NCBI GenBank assembly: GCA_041396685.1
Contig: JAWKYD010000018.1
Coordinates: 104,051 to 168,050 of the forward strand
From: JAUIAI01 sp041396685
Lineage (GTDB): Bacteria > Pseudomonadota > Gammaproteobacteria > Burkholderiales > Burkholderiaceae_E
Reading direction: 5' to 3'
DNA length: 64,000 nt
A program made the position numbers and the translations under genes. This document shows, in pieces, positions 38,901 through 47,540 of the stretch; positions within the stretch are counted from its first letter, which is position 1, and each line of letters starts with the position of its first letter. The notes below the pieces were generated by a model. That model ran no database searches, had not been told where the DNA came from, and worked only from the letters and a program-made list of their open reading frames with translations.

Positions 38901-41023
38901 TTTACGGCCAGTGCCTTCATACGTTCCGGGTGCCATGGAGGGATGATCAGGGCCGGGTTGCCCCCCTCCACTCGCGCCGTGCCGACCGAAAGGACCTCGG
39001 AGACCAAACGCGACCGACAAACGTCGCCTCGAGCATGCTCCATCAAGGTACGCAGCAGCGACGCAAAGGATTCGGCCTGAAGCATGACGGCCTCGCCATG
39101 CAGCCCTATAGAAACGAAATCCTCCATCGCCTTGATGTAGTCCGCCTCAAATTTGTCCCAAGCGGCTTTGATCTCGCCACGCTGATACGGCGTCAGCCGC
39201 CCCTCTTCAGCGAGCTGATTGATCCGGGTCTTAATCTCGTGGCGAAAGCTTCGCAACTTATTGGCCGCAGGAACGATGGAGCCTGCATCGGTCGAATAGG
39301 TTGCCTCCAAGGTGCCGGTGTCGAGAAGCGAGACATTTTGTACCCCGCCCTTTTTACTCACGAGTCGGCGCGGAACAGATGTGCAACCCACCGCGCCCTT
39401 ATCCAACAAACGATGCATGTCGGCTACCATCGACAGGCCAATCGAAGTGGGCTTGTATATCCACAAGAGTTGAGTCTTGCTGATCTTCGTCTCGCCCGCG
39501 TCGGACACCTTCAGGAGCTCAACGTCGAACTTAATTTGCATCGCAAGTCGCGCGAGCGATGTCTGCGTTTTGAGCTTCTTGCCTCGGTTCGCCGCAACTT
39601 CCCGCTCTTTGGCAAAATAGCGCTCATAGTCGAACAAGGGATCGGGAAGATCAGCTGAGGTCATACGCGTGACCCGCCATTCCACCTTAGCCCCCATCAA
39701 ATCTCGAAGTCCCCGATACATCGCAGAGAAGAAGCAGCCGGCGTCGTAGTTGAATCGCTCACGCCATGCCGTTCGCCCCTTGCTCACCGTGAAACGCACG
39801 ATGCGCTCGCCGTCAGATTCGTTAATGCCAGCGTGCAAGTTATTGACGACACGGGCGAAGCCATCGAAGAAGTCGTTGCATTCGATGGGCTTGCCAAACA
39901 GAGCCTTTTCCCATCGAGCAAGCAACCTGGCATCACGCTCTAATAGCCGACGATGCCTTGCAAAGAACTCTTCGTCATCTGCATTGAAGTCGGCCCGCCG
40001 CTCCCGCGACTTCAAGTCCTCCAGGTGCTTACGATCATCGCCGTCTAGTGCGTCGTCTTCATCGCAATCGTGATCAAAGAACCGAAGCGTCGAGTCGGCC
40101 AAGCCATGTTGCTTTTCTTTGGGTTTGTCGAAGGCCAAGTAGACGCCCTGGGACTCCCATTCACATTGCGCCAGGTCTGTGGCGGCGTCCTCATCACCAA
40201 CGGGCGCCGCCGCGAAGGCTACCAAAGCTTGTCGCGCTCCCTCGTCAATATCAGCCGCATTGGCCTCGATGCGCTCCATTAGCTCTTCCGCATCAAGCGG
40301 CTGACCATTCTGACGAAGCTTCTTGAGCAGCGGAGCGCGCTGGGCGAAGAGCTTGCCGAACGCCTTTTGCCAGGGTGCACGGTTCGCCGCGAAGGTCTTG
40401 GCGTTTGAAAAGAAGCCACTGTCTCGGGGTAGACCCGCTCGCGGCAGCGCGTAGCCGACCGCATCGCGGATGGGCAGGCCGCGAGTGGAGATGGCCTCGA
40501 CGATGTCGGAACAAAACTCGCCGAGTTGCGCAAGGGACAGGTCTGAAGAGGCGAGCAAACCACCGAGAGCCGCACGGAAGACGGCGCAATCGTCAGGCAC
40601 GGGAGACAGGCCCCCGGCATGCAAAGCTGCTTCCACCCATGGCTGAGGATCTGCGCGCATCTCATTGGCGCCGATGGCCGTGACATGCACAAGCGTGTCC
40701 GAAAGATTGTGCCCACTACCGCTAGCCGTGAGGATCGCCTCCTTTTCGGTTTCGGCGTTGTTTCGAACATAGCCCGCGTTGTGTGAAATCAAGACTTCCG
40801 TCGGTAATCCCTGCCCTTCGACAAGCACCTCCGGAATCATCAAGTCGACGCGTTCGAGCAACTCCGCCTTGGCCAAAACAGACCACACGATAGCGGCAAT
40901 TTGACTGGCGGAAAGCTTGTCTAGCCGGAATAGCGCAACGGAGTCTCCCGCTTGGCCGGCATTGGCGATCCGTCCGGCGAGGATATCCGCGCCAACGCGC
41001 CCGATAATGCGATCGGTCAGCAT
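35969..41023 (-). CDS. DptH/SspH-like giant FtsK/HerA-type ATPase, truncated by frameshift after Walker B
   Basis: A 1684-residue protein from ATG 41023 (MLTDRIIGRVGADIL); its start overlaps the previous gene stop by 7 nt. The first 1500 residues have no domain I recognise. At the C-terminus is an FtsK/HerA P-loop: Walker A GATGSGKS near 1574, IDPKMGVDYAPL and Walker B VHDEFAD, where the frame ends. Size and the order ATPase gene - middle gene - giant translocase match the DptF-DptG-DptH (DndFGH) and SspFGH restriction modules that attack DNA lacking phosphorothioate. Whether this split form works is unknown. Confidence 0.75.
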   Translation of the reverse strand: MLTDRIIGRVGADILAGRIANAGQAGDSVALFRLDKLSASQIAAIVWSVLAKAELLERVDLMIPEVLVEGQGLPTEVLISHNAGYVRNNAETEKEAILTASGSGHNLSDTLVHVTAIGANEMRADPQPWVEAALHAGGLSPVPDDCAVFRAALGGLLASSDLSLAQLGEFCSDIVEAISTRGLPIRDAVGYALPRAGLPRDSGFFSNAKTFAANRAPWQKAFGKLFAQRAPLLKKLRQNGQPLDAEELMERIEANAADIDEGARQALVAFAAAPVGDEDAATDLAQCEWESQGVYLAFDKPKEKQHGLADSTLRFFDHDCDEDDALDGDDRKHLEDLKSRERRADFNADDEEFFARHRRLLERDARLLARWEKALFGKPIECNDFFDGFARVVNNLHAGINESDGERIVRFTVSKGRTAWRERFNYDAGCFFSAMYRGLRDLMGAKVEWRVTRMTSADLPDPLFDYERYFAKEREVAANRGKKLKTQTSLARLAMQIKFDVELLKVSDAGETKISKTQLLWIYKPTSIGLSMVADMHRLLDKGAVGCTSVPRRLVSKKGGVQNVSLLDTGTLEATYSTDAGSIVPAANKLRSFRHEIKTRINQLAEEGRLTPYQRGEIKAAWDKFEADYIKAMEDFVSIGLHGEAVMLQAESFASLLRTLMEHARGDVCRSRLVSEVLSVGTARVEGGNPALIIPPWHPERMKALAVKSRRVAGFATHLLSSGSILYGDREIFMRELSDEIAHPFYPEVAVISKGGAPTLLSESSTVNGYSLLESPIRGVDSAMSDVDPTAAAKQARELLERYVSLQPHEASNLSAVLYNADAAELPLATVRELSSVQEDGKLQCSVSVRHSDPAKLRRVYGELVNKAGEDPDLPVVSETSDNFISKLRISVMPISATPRESAQGFKAFDLAYLHDVVARAAQVEWLLVSWTNDRPSLEHAPSRWSYRSATGENELKSTTFLTCPWQTASGWAYVSAVAAVYRQTDAPLNERFLPARRISLQDPVLAGIIKDAHDLAEWVATYDELLDKRQLQHNGITIVRYQRGSTNGRNMIVSSTSELRLLGVLVRRRLDELKLQLATSEIDEVAKKVERDALSISGDIVLRAAKRGVSAGEMVGLVLSRRLLAEEFKVAAGGGQVLTAYFLLDDYASWLSQSESRIADILALNVEEREEGIRIVIAIVESKYVGADGVATARRDSRNQLMATLGLFREAIFGDPGRLDRDVWLARLADMLIDADIHPGMTGLMERARAKLREGDVEISLRGYSQVYVHTSDAGATSASDQELLEDAEGVQAWQEVFDRPDLRKLVEAYAKDANSLEARSALGPQRPWDGHAFKKPAPRVPWLSAIGQLARGAVEPPAETVAVVGGGKVDGQEGSTPVLEPEAPARRPTQADESVSAPTPVSPVSVNLGVSLAELVASKVAGGAEADAEREDWAQDVTKKLRAALNSYGLQAAILGTRLTPNGCLVRLAGSDRLRVEDIENKRTQLLTTHAINLVTVQPKPGEIVVTLAGAKRQTVSLWELWSRRELNRNVAGINTSFLLGVQEINGAPLYLNLGTEFGGLSSHEPHSLVAGATGSGKSVLIQALLLDIAATNSKDLAQIILIDPKMGVDYAPLADLPHMRDEIITTKEKASEVLKALVEEMEGRYRAFAAARARDLPTYNSKVSPEARLPMVFLVHDEFAD

Positions 41024-42576
41024 GCGGCAACTTCCTCGAACGCGAACGGGTTTTCTACAAAGGAGCACGAGTCGGAGAGTCTGCGCACCAAGCCTAACCC
41101 GATGAGCCGTTCCTCAAGGTTTTCCCGATTCTCGCTAAGCTCCCCTTGGTCGACCGACTTCTTTTCGACCAAATGAGCGCCTTCGGCATCTCCGATCACC
41201 AAGCCATAGCGCCGTTTGGCCTCGGCGAGGAATTCGTCAAACTGCATGCGGTCATCGACAATGGCCACGACGATGGCTTTGAGAAATCGATCGTTAGGCG
41301 CATACCGAGTACGCCGTGAGAGCCGTCGGGAACTCAGGCCGATCCCGCGTGACCAGGATGCGTGAATCTTGCCGACGTGTTGAGCATGTCGGAGCAGCGC
41401 GAGTTTCACCAGTTCGTCGACTAGGTCATCCGGGCTTCGAACCGAATAGTCGTCATCGTCCCGTCCTTCCTCTGGCGGCCATTGGAAGACTTCCTGCATG
41501 ACCCGAACGCGCTCGGCGTCGGGGAACTCTCGCGAGGCTGCATCGATCCAAGCGGGCACCTGTCTGATCGACTCAATGTGTGCACGGACGGCCTTTTCGG
41601 GTAGCCCCTGATTCCACAAGTAGCTATCTCCCGAGAGCGCGCGCACCTTCCTACTATTCTTGGACACGATCTCACAAACAATCTCGACCGGCTCGTCATC
41701 TCCGGCGAACCGCTTAGCGCGCTCGAGAAAATAGAGCAGCATGTTGAAGCCAGTGATGGCGATCAAATGCTCCAGCGCATCGTAGATCGGCATGTCTCTC
41801 GACAAGACTGACAGCCAGTCCTCGCAGATCTGGTCGAATCGCGGATTTGCTGCTTCCGGCAGGTAGCCCGACACGCGTGGATCTTCTGCCGATTGCGGTT
41901 CGCCTTGCAGCGCGCGCGCGAGCTGATTCATCGGAGTCGAACGTTCAAACAAGCGCTCGGCCAAGATGTCGCCTAGCTGCGCCCCGCGCTTCGCCCGGGT
42001 GAGTATCAAGTACAGCAATTCGCCCGAGCGCGCGAAGAATCGCCGGTCGTTGCTCATGTTGCCGCGAGAATCGATCGCCAAGTCTTCGTAGAGAGCATCG
42101 GGGCCAAAGGGAAAGACGAACTTGGAGCTCCATCTCTTGTTACTGCGAGTCTCGAAGGCGGACGATCGCAGCAATTCGATAGCCTTGGCGAAGTCATCGA
42201 AGTTCGCGAATGTTTGGCGTAGATAGGCCAGGTCGCCAATGCCGTCACCGTTGCCCGTCCTCCCTTGATCGAACTTCTCGTGCCACTGGCGCCACTTCTC
42301 TTCGTCCGAAAGTGCACTCTCGGATACGGATTCGACATAGGGATTATTGAAGAGTAACCCGCGAAGTCGAATCTGCCGTTGCGGCTTGAACTTGACTGCG
42401 CCGCCTATGCCTTCATGCGGGCGCAACGGCTTGTCCAAATTCGATCCTAGGACTCCCAAGAACTCGAGGACGGTCAAGTGCGGGAGCTGTTCGTCATAGA
42501 GGCGGTGCCCCCAGATATTCTCGTCGACGCAAAAATCGACGCGGTCAATCTTCGGGCGCTTGACGATCTCGCTCAT
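41017..42576 (-). CDS. DptG/SspG-position restriction-module protein
   Basis: A 519-residue protein between the DptF-like and DptH-like genes, overlapping both (ATGA with the former, 7 nt with the latter). I see no catalytic motif, membrane segment or known fold; the C-terminal part is charged and possibly helical, with an acidic patch (EEGRDDDDYS) near residue 370. Assignment to the DptG slot rests on gene order and size only. Confidence 0.6.
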   Translation of the reverse strand: MSEIVKRPKIDRVDFCVDENIWGHRLYDEQLPHLTVLEFLGVLGSNLDKPLRPHEGIGGAVKFKPQRQIRLRGLLFNNPYVESVSESALSDEEKWRQWHEKFDQGRTGNGDGIGDLAYLRQTFANFDDFAKAIELLRSSAFETRSNKRWSSKFVFPFGPDALYEDLAIDSRGNMSNDRRFFARSGELLYLILTRAKRGAQLGDILAERLFERSTPMNQLARALQGEPQSAEDPRVSGYLPEAANPRFDQICEDWLSVLSRDMPIYDALEHLIAITGFNMLLYFLERAKRFAGDDEPVEIVCEIVSKNSRKVRALSGDSYLWNQGLPEKAVRAHIESIRQVPAWIDAASREFPDAERVRVMQEVFQWPPEEGRDDDDYSVRSPDDLVDELVKLALLRHAQHVGKIHASWSRGIGLSSRRLSRRTRYAPNDRFLKAIVVAIVDDRMQFDEFLAEAKRRYGLVIGDAEGAHLVEKKSVDQGELSENRENLEERLIGLGLVRRLSDSCSFVENPFAFEEVAAC

Positions 42577-44480
42577 GCCGCCGGCCCCCGCACCGTCACA
42601 GGACGGGCGAAGGCGCGGCCTCCTGGCTCAATGTCGATAAAGTTGAGCGTCAAGACTGCGGCCTCGCCGCCGTCATCGTCATCGCCCGCGGGCACTTCCC
42701 TTCGGACCACCTCGGCCATGCGCAGCAATTTCGCTTTGAACGCCAGCCAGTCTTCTAGGCACTCGTTGGAAAAGCTTGCAGGCAGTGCGCCTTCAGCCAC
42801 GCGGGAGAGGAACTCATACCGGATGGGTGTGAGGTCGAAGGAAACTGATTTGCCCGGGCTCGGCGACAGAGATACATCGAGAAAAGGACGGCCCGCCGCC
42901 GCGTCCAGTCTGATGGCCATGCCGACCCCTCCTTGCCGACGGGCGTTCGTCTCGTGGTCGCAGAGCACACTCACTCGACTTTGCGTGAAGCCTCCCGAAC
43001 TTGCGATGAAAATGCGATCGGAGTTCTCTAAGAGGAGCCCGGTCATTACGCGATTGAGCCCCTTCGCGATCCGCGCACGAACGGGTTCGCTAATCGGCTT
43101 CCTCTCCCTGAGCGATTGGATGAGGTCTAGGTACTCGCCAGCAAAGCGGAAGGCCGTCAGGGACCAATGGGGGTAACCGGCCTCGTCATCACCTAGGGTG
43201 AAGAAGAGCCTGCGGCGGTGGTTTTCCAGCATCTTCAAGAATTCTGTTGCGCCACCGTCCAACCGCGCGCCCTCATAGCCTTCCAGATACGCTGACTGCG
43301 CCGCGCGAAACTCCTGCGTCGCACCGTAAACGAGGTCACTTTCCACCAAGCGGCTAAAGTCGGCTTGAAGCCGTGAGTCATCCTTGCCGTATACCAACAG
43401 ACCGTCAGCGGCGTTGGTGGTTTCCTCGCCCACGCCGAAGCTGGCCATGGCCTTGAAGACTGGCCGGTTTGAAGCCCTGCGCTTTGACAAGTTGGCCCCG
43501 AATGCGTTCGCATAGATGCTTGCTTTGCCAATGTTGGCAGTCTCTTGAATATTGGCCACGTCAGCACAGGTCATGAGATTCTCTCTGACCTCCTTCGCGT
43601 CGGAATAGCCGAGGACCATGTTCGAGCACAGGGCCAAAAGGTCGCGAACGGGGAGATGCAGCCCGTTAAGGCGTGACATTTCGACCAAATCGCCTAATCG
43701 ACGCCCGAGTTGGCCACCATCGGACTCGCCGAGCAAACGCCTACGGTTCTCGTCGATCGGGCAGATACTCTCACCGGCATTGAGCGGGCAACGCTTACAG
43801 TTGTCCCACTCGGAATGATTCGCGACCGCCCTGGCAACTTCGTCGAGCGTTGCGCGATTTGTCGTGCGGCTCAGGTCGAAGACGGCCAAGCGATCAATTA
43901 CTGCCCCCGCTTTCAAGAAGCTGTCCTGGAGGGGCTTTCGCAGGGGATGTACCCGATCTTGGCGCATGCCCAAGTCGCGCAATCGATCCAGAAGTTGCCC
44001 GTGATTGGCCGCAAGAATCACGACTTCCGAGTCATCCGCTTCAAGGACTGACTTCTCGAGCCGGTTCAGCGGTAGATCGCTCTCCTCACCGTTGAACTCC
44101 GAGAGATCCTTGATAAAGACGGCCAAGCGACCGTCCGCTAGTCGCAGTTCTTTTACGTTGCCTTTGCCGCCCCAGCCTCTTGGGTCGCCGCCGATTCGAG
44201 CCCACAAAGCGCGGCAATGGTAGGTCTTGCCGTCCCCCGCTGTGCCTGCGATGAGGAGTGATCCCGGCACCTTGGATTCGATATGGCGGACCATGCTTTC
44301 CAGGAGCGGGGTGGACAAGCGTATAGGCTGAACGTTCGCCCGTCCGACGGCGCGCGATACATACTCATCGAACATTGTCAAATTATTCGATGTTGGCCCA
44401 TAGCTGCGCAATAGTCGGACCCAGGCTGAAGCTGGCAGTGCAGCTCCACTTGCCTTGCCTTCTTCTGCAACATTCGCCAA
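42573..44480 (-). CDS. DptF/SspF-like P-loop ATPase, first gene of the PT-restriction operon
   Basis: A 635-residue ATPase. Walker A GTAGDGKT at residues 79-86 is followed by LAVFIKDLSEFNG near 119 and VVILAANHGQLLDRL near 153. A Cys group at 228, 231 and 240 (CKRCP, then CPI) recalls the metal-like knuckle of DptF proteins. I take the TTG at 44480 as the start because an AGGGGG ribosome-binding site lies 6 bp ahead; the next Met is at residue 36. It heads a run of overlapping genes ending at 28691, so all are probably one transcript. It likely partners the translocase in sensing unmodified DNA (inference from the Dnd/Ssp families). Confidence 0.72.
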   Translation of the reverse strand: MANVAEEGKASGAALPASAWVRLLRSYGPTSNNLTMFDEYVSRAVGRANVQPIRLSTPLLESMVRHIESKVPGSLLIAGTAGDGKTYHCRALWARIGGDPRGWGGKGNVKELRLADGRLAVFIKDLSEFNGEESDLPLNRLEKSVLEADDSEVVILAANHGQLLDRLRDLGMRQDRVHPLRKPLQDSFLKAGAVIDRLAVFDLSRTTNRATLDEVARAVANHSEWDNCKRCPLNAGESICPIDENRRRLLGESDGGQLGRRLGDLVEMSRLNGLHLPVRDLLALCSNMVLGYSDAKEVRENLMTCADVANIQETANIGKASIYANAFGANLSKRRASNRPVFKAMASFGVGEETTNAADGLLVYGKDDSRLQADFSRLVESDLVYGATQEFRAAQSAYLEGYEGARLDGGATEFLKMLENHRRRLFFTLGDDEAGYPHWSLTAFRFAGEYLDLIQSLRERKPISEPVRARIAKGLNRVMTGLLLENSDRIFIASSGGFTQSRVSVLCDHETNARRQGGVGMAIRLDAAAGRPFLDVSLSPSPGKSVSFDLTPIRYEFLSRVAEGALPASFSNECLEDWLAFKAKLLRMAEVVRREVPAGDDDDGGEAAVLTLNFIDIEPGGRAFARPVTVRGPAA

Positions 44481-44647
44481 TTTTCACCCCCTCGTTCAAC
44501 TTTCCAGTTCAGACCAAGCCGTCCAAATCAACTAGTAACGTCATTGCGTCCAGTAAGGCGAACTTCAGATTATCAGTAGTCCACAAAACCAACGGCACGC
44601 AGGTTGATCACGGAAAATCGACATGGTGAGCTAGTTTTGGTCCTAAC
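44481..44647. promoter_or_regulatory. AT-rich upstream region of the restriction operon
   Basis: About 170 bp between the IS66 remnant and the TTG start at 44480. No gene is convincing on either strand. It is AT-richer than the surrounding coding DNA and must hold the promoter of the six-gene operon, but I see no clear -35/-10 pair. Only the ribosome-binding site near 44487-44492 is evident. Confidence 0.4.
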
Positions 44648-44718
44648 GTAGGCATCCAATATACGAATTCATTGACCCATTTTTACCAGATCTGATCGCA
44701 ATGGATCCATAGCGAGCC
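44648..44718 (-). mobile_element. Solo right end of a second IS66-like element
   Basis: Minus-strand codons read DPLRSDLVKMGQ then stop, against DPLRSDLVTTGQ then stop at the end of the intact IS66 transposase. The 24 bases from the stop codon outward match the intact right end at 19 positions, finishing in an inverted repeat beginning GTAGGCATCC at 44648. Only about 70 bp survives, so most of this copy has been deleted. Confidence 0.85.
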
Positions 44719-44770
44719 GTGGCTGGGCGCAGGCACCGAGTACGGCTGTGATTCGCGCTGATCCAGCCAC
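44719..44770 (-). pseudogene. Remnant of a PIN-domain toxin start fused to the IS66 tail
   Basis: From the GTG at 44770, just after the antitoxin stop, the minus strand reads about 15 codons including RITAVLGACA, close to the usual start of PIN toxins (TAVLDAC). The first catalytic Asp is replaced by Gly. The frame then runs straight into the IS66 transposase tail and stops at 44669, giving a 33-codon chimera. The toxin was evidently lost by insertion and deletion. The resemblance is short, hence moderate confidence. Confidence 0.45.
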
Positions 44771-44773
44771 GGA

Positions 44774-45241
44774 TCAATACCCCAACCCCAATTCCCGGGC
44801 TTGATCCGCCAACGCCTGCAGGGCTTCTTCGGATTCCCGCTTGGTATTCGCCCGATAGGCCTGCAGATCTTCAATTGCGATTCGCCTGTGACGCCCGACT
44901 TTGCGAAAGGGGATTCGGCCGGCCTCGAGCTCCTTGACAACGAAGGGCCGCGAAACGTTCAGCATCGCTGCCGCCTCTTGCGTGGTCACTTCATGATCTT
45001 GCGGCACCAGGGTGAAGGGCTTCCCCTTGGCCATTAACCCGAGCATCTCGGCGAAAAGCCGCAGCACCTTGGGCGGCAGCTCCAGCTCTGGCGCCTGGCC
45101 TTGCTCGTCGCCATTCAGGAGCACGATCCGTTGCGTGCGCGAATGGTCTAGCGCAGCAATCAGGCAGCGCTGGGCATGTTTGGCGAGTGCGACTTCATGC
45201 TCATCAAGAATGGTTTCGTTGATTCGTTCCGCAGTGCTCAT
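44774..45241 (-). CDS. HTH (excisionase-type) antitoxin, cognate PIN toxin missing
   Basis: A 155-residue DNA-binding protein with a MerR/excisionase-like HTH at about residues 88-135: VTTQEAAAMLNVSRPFVVKE, then RIPFRKVGRHRRIAIEDL. Proteins of this size and layout are usually the upstream antitoxin of a PIN-domain toxin. Here the toxin is reduced to a remnant. A palindromic site upstream (45290-45304) suggests autoregulation. An orphan antitoxin can persist without cost or act as an anti-addiction gene. Confidence 0.8.
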   Translation of the reverse strand: MSTAERINETILDEHEVALAKHAQRCLIAALDHSRTQRIVLLNGDEQGQAPELELPPKVLRLFAEMLGLMAKGKPFTLVPQDHEVTTQEAAAMLNVSRPFVVKELEAGRIPFRKVGRHRRIAIEDLQAYRANTKRESEEALQALADQARELGLGY

Positions 45242-45289
45242 GACGCTTCTCCTGATCGCGCCGTAGCGCGGTCGGTCATGCTATCCATA

Positions 45290-45322
45290 TTCGGATTATA
45301 CGAAACAAACGTAATATTCGAA
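45290..45322. promoter_or_regulatory. Palindromic operator-like sites upstream of the antitoxin
   Basis: TTCG, seven bases, CGAA at 45290-45304, followed by a further TTCGAA palindrome at 45317-45322, about 50 bp before the antitoxin start in a conspicuously AT-rich segment. The arrangement suits autorepression by the HTH antitoxin; it is unproven. Confidence 0.4.
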
Positions 45323-45332
45323 ACACCGCTGG

Positions 45333-46378
45333 TCAGGCTGGGACGCTAACCCAACCCTCGTCTTTCAGCCGATTCCACGCCGCACCGATGTGCTCAGGCC
45401 GCATCAATTGGCGCTTACGCTCATTCCATGCGTGGACCGCAGCAACCGCATCGTCGATCGACTGCACACAGGCTCGCGCGTCGCGACCCAGTGCACCGAG
45501 GCTAGGAGTTCCATGCCGTATGAAGATTGGTAGCCCTCGATCAGCCGCGCCACTCTGGCAACCTGATCCGCAAGCGCTGTGTCGGACTGCTCGGCAATGA
45601 AGGCCTCAGCTTCCGCCAAAGCGTTGTCAGTGGGTTCGATCTCAGCCTCTACGACACCAACACCCAGGCCACGGATGAAGTGCCCCTCCATTGTGTTCAG
45701 CGCGTGGCGGAGGGTGTCGGCGTAAGGGCCGTAGTGATGCTTCACGAACGGAAGGCCCAGAGGTGCCCCCGCTTCCTGCAGAAAGTACGCCAGCTTCTGA
45801 ACCTCGATCTTCGACAGCCCGTAGTTCAGCTCGCGATAAGTGTCCAGGACCTTGATGATGGCCGCACGGCCAGCAGTCATGCGCGGGCGCTTCGTGCGCA
45901 CTTCCATAGACTTCGGATCCGGTGCGCCAGCTGGCTCGAAGAGCCGGGCCTCGACGTTAGGTATGGCTTCGAACGCGTGTTCAATCAAGGGGCGGACGCC
46001 CGCCCAGTCCAGCCCACCATTGCCGCAGCCCAGGGGAGGTACCGCGATCGAGCGGATGCCCAGCCGTTGAATCTGTGCCACCAGATCGACCAACCCGTCG
46101 CGGATGTACTCGATCTTGGAAGACCCGCGCCAGTGGTTCTTGGTCGAGAAGATGATGAAGTTGGGCTTCACCAAACCACCGGCGTCGAACACAAACATTC
46201 GACCTGGCCGCACCTGGCCGGCCTTGCAGGCAGCGGCATAGGCAGTGAAGTTCGCCGGCCACTTGTTCTTGAACTGAAGGGCAATTCCTTTGCCCATGAC
46301 GCCCACGCAATTCACCGTGTTGACGATCGCATCCACGTCGTCTTGCTTGAGCAGGTCGCCCTTGATCAGCTTGATCAC
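45333..46378 (-). pseudogene. darG: DarG antitoxin (macrodomain), C-terminus frameshifted
   Basis: From GTG 46378, a macrodomain at about residues 1-155 (DAIVNTVNCVGVMGKGIALQ and VPPLGCGNGGLDW) removes ADP-ribose from DNA and so antagonises DarT. A C-terminal domain follows (KIEVQKLAYFLQEAGAPLGL, HHYGPYADTLRHAL) that in this family contacts the toxin. The open frame ends at 45404, but after VATREP (near 45483) a one-base shift restores family-like sequence (DDAVAAVHAWNERKRQL, RPEHIGAAWNRL) to a stop at 45333-45335. The enzymatic macrodomain is intact, so it may still work. Confidence 0.85.
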
Positions 46379-46390
46379 GGTGAAGATTTC

Positions 46391-47064
46391 CTAGAAGTAC
46401 CAACTCGGCATGACATCGATCTTCAATGCTACGCCCGCCGCAGCAAGAAGACTCTGAACCTGCGACTGACGTTGGGCATCGATCACGCCGAGGCGAGTCA
46501 TGCACGTCAGCGGGACCTGATCCCGAACAAGGAACTCCGCTTGACGCCGTTCCATTCAATCTGCGTAGCGTGCGTCGGCCGGGCGGTTGTGCCAGAACTT
46601 GCAGAAACCGTCGAGCTGAGGCGCCTCGGTGATCAGGTCCCAGGCGACGGCCGTGTCGAGCTGGGCAAGGTCGCTGTACGGCGTGCTGAATGCCAGGGTG
46701 GCATTCCGGTCGTAGAACACAAACGCGTGCCCCAAGGCGGTCACGTTCTCCACGGTGGTTTCGAAGTGCACCATGTCGGCCTGCCGCCATTGGCAGCCTG
46801 CCACGCGGCCAGAGTTGATCGCGAACAGCATGGGCGAACGAGGGGCGAAGTAGAAGGGTACGAAGTCATGGACCAAGCCGCCGGGAGGGTTGGGTACCGC
46901 TCGACCAGCGCGTGCGCGCTGGGCACCGGCGTGCGCGATGTTCTGGTAGTTGATGCCGTTGCCGCCCCGCTGTTCTTTGACAGAAGAGCACCTTTGGCCA
47001 GAATGGCAGGAAGGTTGGCAACTGCCGTAATGTGGAAAAGCCGCGTAGGCCGGGGGGCTGGCAC
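46391..47064 (-). pseudogene. darT: DarT DNA ADP-ribosyltransferase toxin, inactivated
   Basis: The N-terminal frame from GTG 47064 has TRLFHITAVANLPAIL, the DarT NAD-binding start. Near 46965 a one-base shift moves to the frame with VPFYFAPRSPMLFAINSG and WDLITEAPQLDGFCKFWHNR. An in-frame TGA at 46556-46558, where an Arg codon fits, then precedes MERRQAEFLV, which contains the presumed catalytic Glu, and the gene runs on to a stop at 46391-46393. With two lesions, one of them upstream of the active-site Glu, the toxin should be dead. Its stop lies 12 bp before darG. Confidence 0.85.
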
Positions 47065-47072
47065 GATCGCAC

Positions 47073-47540
47073 TCAGATCGATGGCGGTACGTTCGATTCC
47101 GCATCGTCCGCGGCAAGCGTCGGTGCGCGCCCCTCGTAGGCCATTTGGATCAGCGGCTTCGCGGCGTCCAGATTGGACTGCGAGGAAAGCGATACCTCCA
47201 GGTCACCCGTGCCCCAGTGCCCCTTCCGGCTGACATCCTGGCCATTCGGCGGCATCGGCACTACCCCGGCGGGGTCCAGGTGCAGGTACAGCAGCAGGCG
47301 GTTCTTCTGCGGCACCACAGTGGCGAAGTTCTTCAGGCGTTTGAAGGCCAAATAGAGCTTGAGCTCATTCCGCTGAACGTCGTCGCCCAACGACAGGACA
47401 TACCCCTCCAGCGATGCCACCAGGTCGCTTAGGTGCCGTGGCAGCAGCGCTAGCCATTCGGCATATGTACGGTCGCCGCTAGCGCCTTTGGCGCTGCGAG
47501 GCTCCGCCGCCAGCGCAGCCGCCGTCTTGGCCGGCTTCAT
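47073..47540 (-). CDS. DUF5655 domain protein, C-terminal part of a split gene
   Basis: A 155-residue ORF from ATG 47540, overlapping the upstream ORF stop by 4 nt. GDDVQRNELKLYLAFKRLKN and KGHWGTGDLEVSL mark the DUF5655 domain, which in relatives is fused behind a NucS/DUF91-like nuclease domain in one protein of about 310 residues. A one-base change at the junction would rejoin the two ORFs. It is therefore a frameshifted tail or a genuinely split subunit. Confidence 0.7.
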   Translation of the reverse strand: MKPAKTAAALAAEPRSAKGASGDRTYAEWLALLPRHLSDLVASLEGYVLSLGDDVQRNELKLYLAFKRLKNFATVVPQKNRLLLYLHLDPAGVVPMPPNGQDVSRKGHWGTGDLEVSLSSQSNLDAAKPLIQMAYEGRAPTLAADDAESNVPPSI

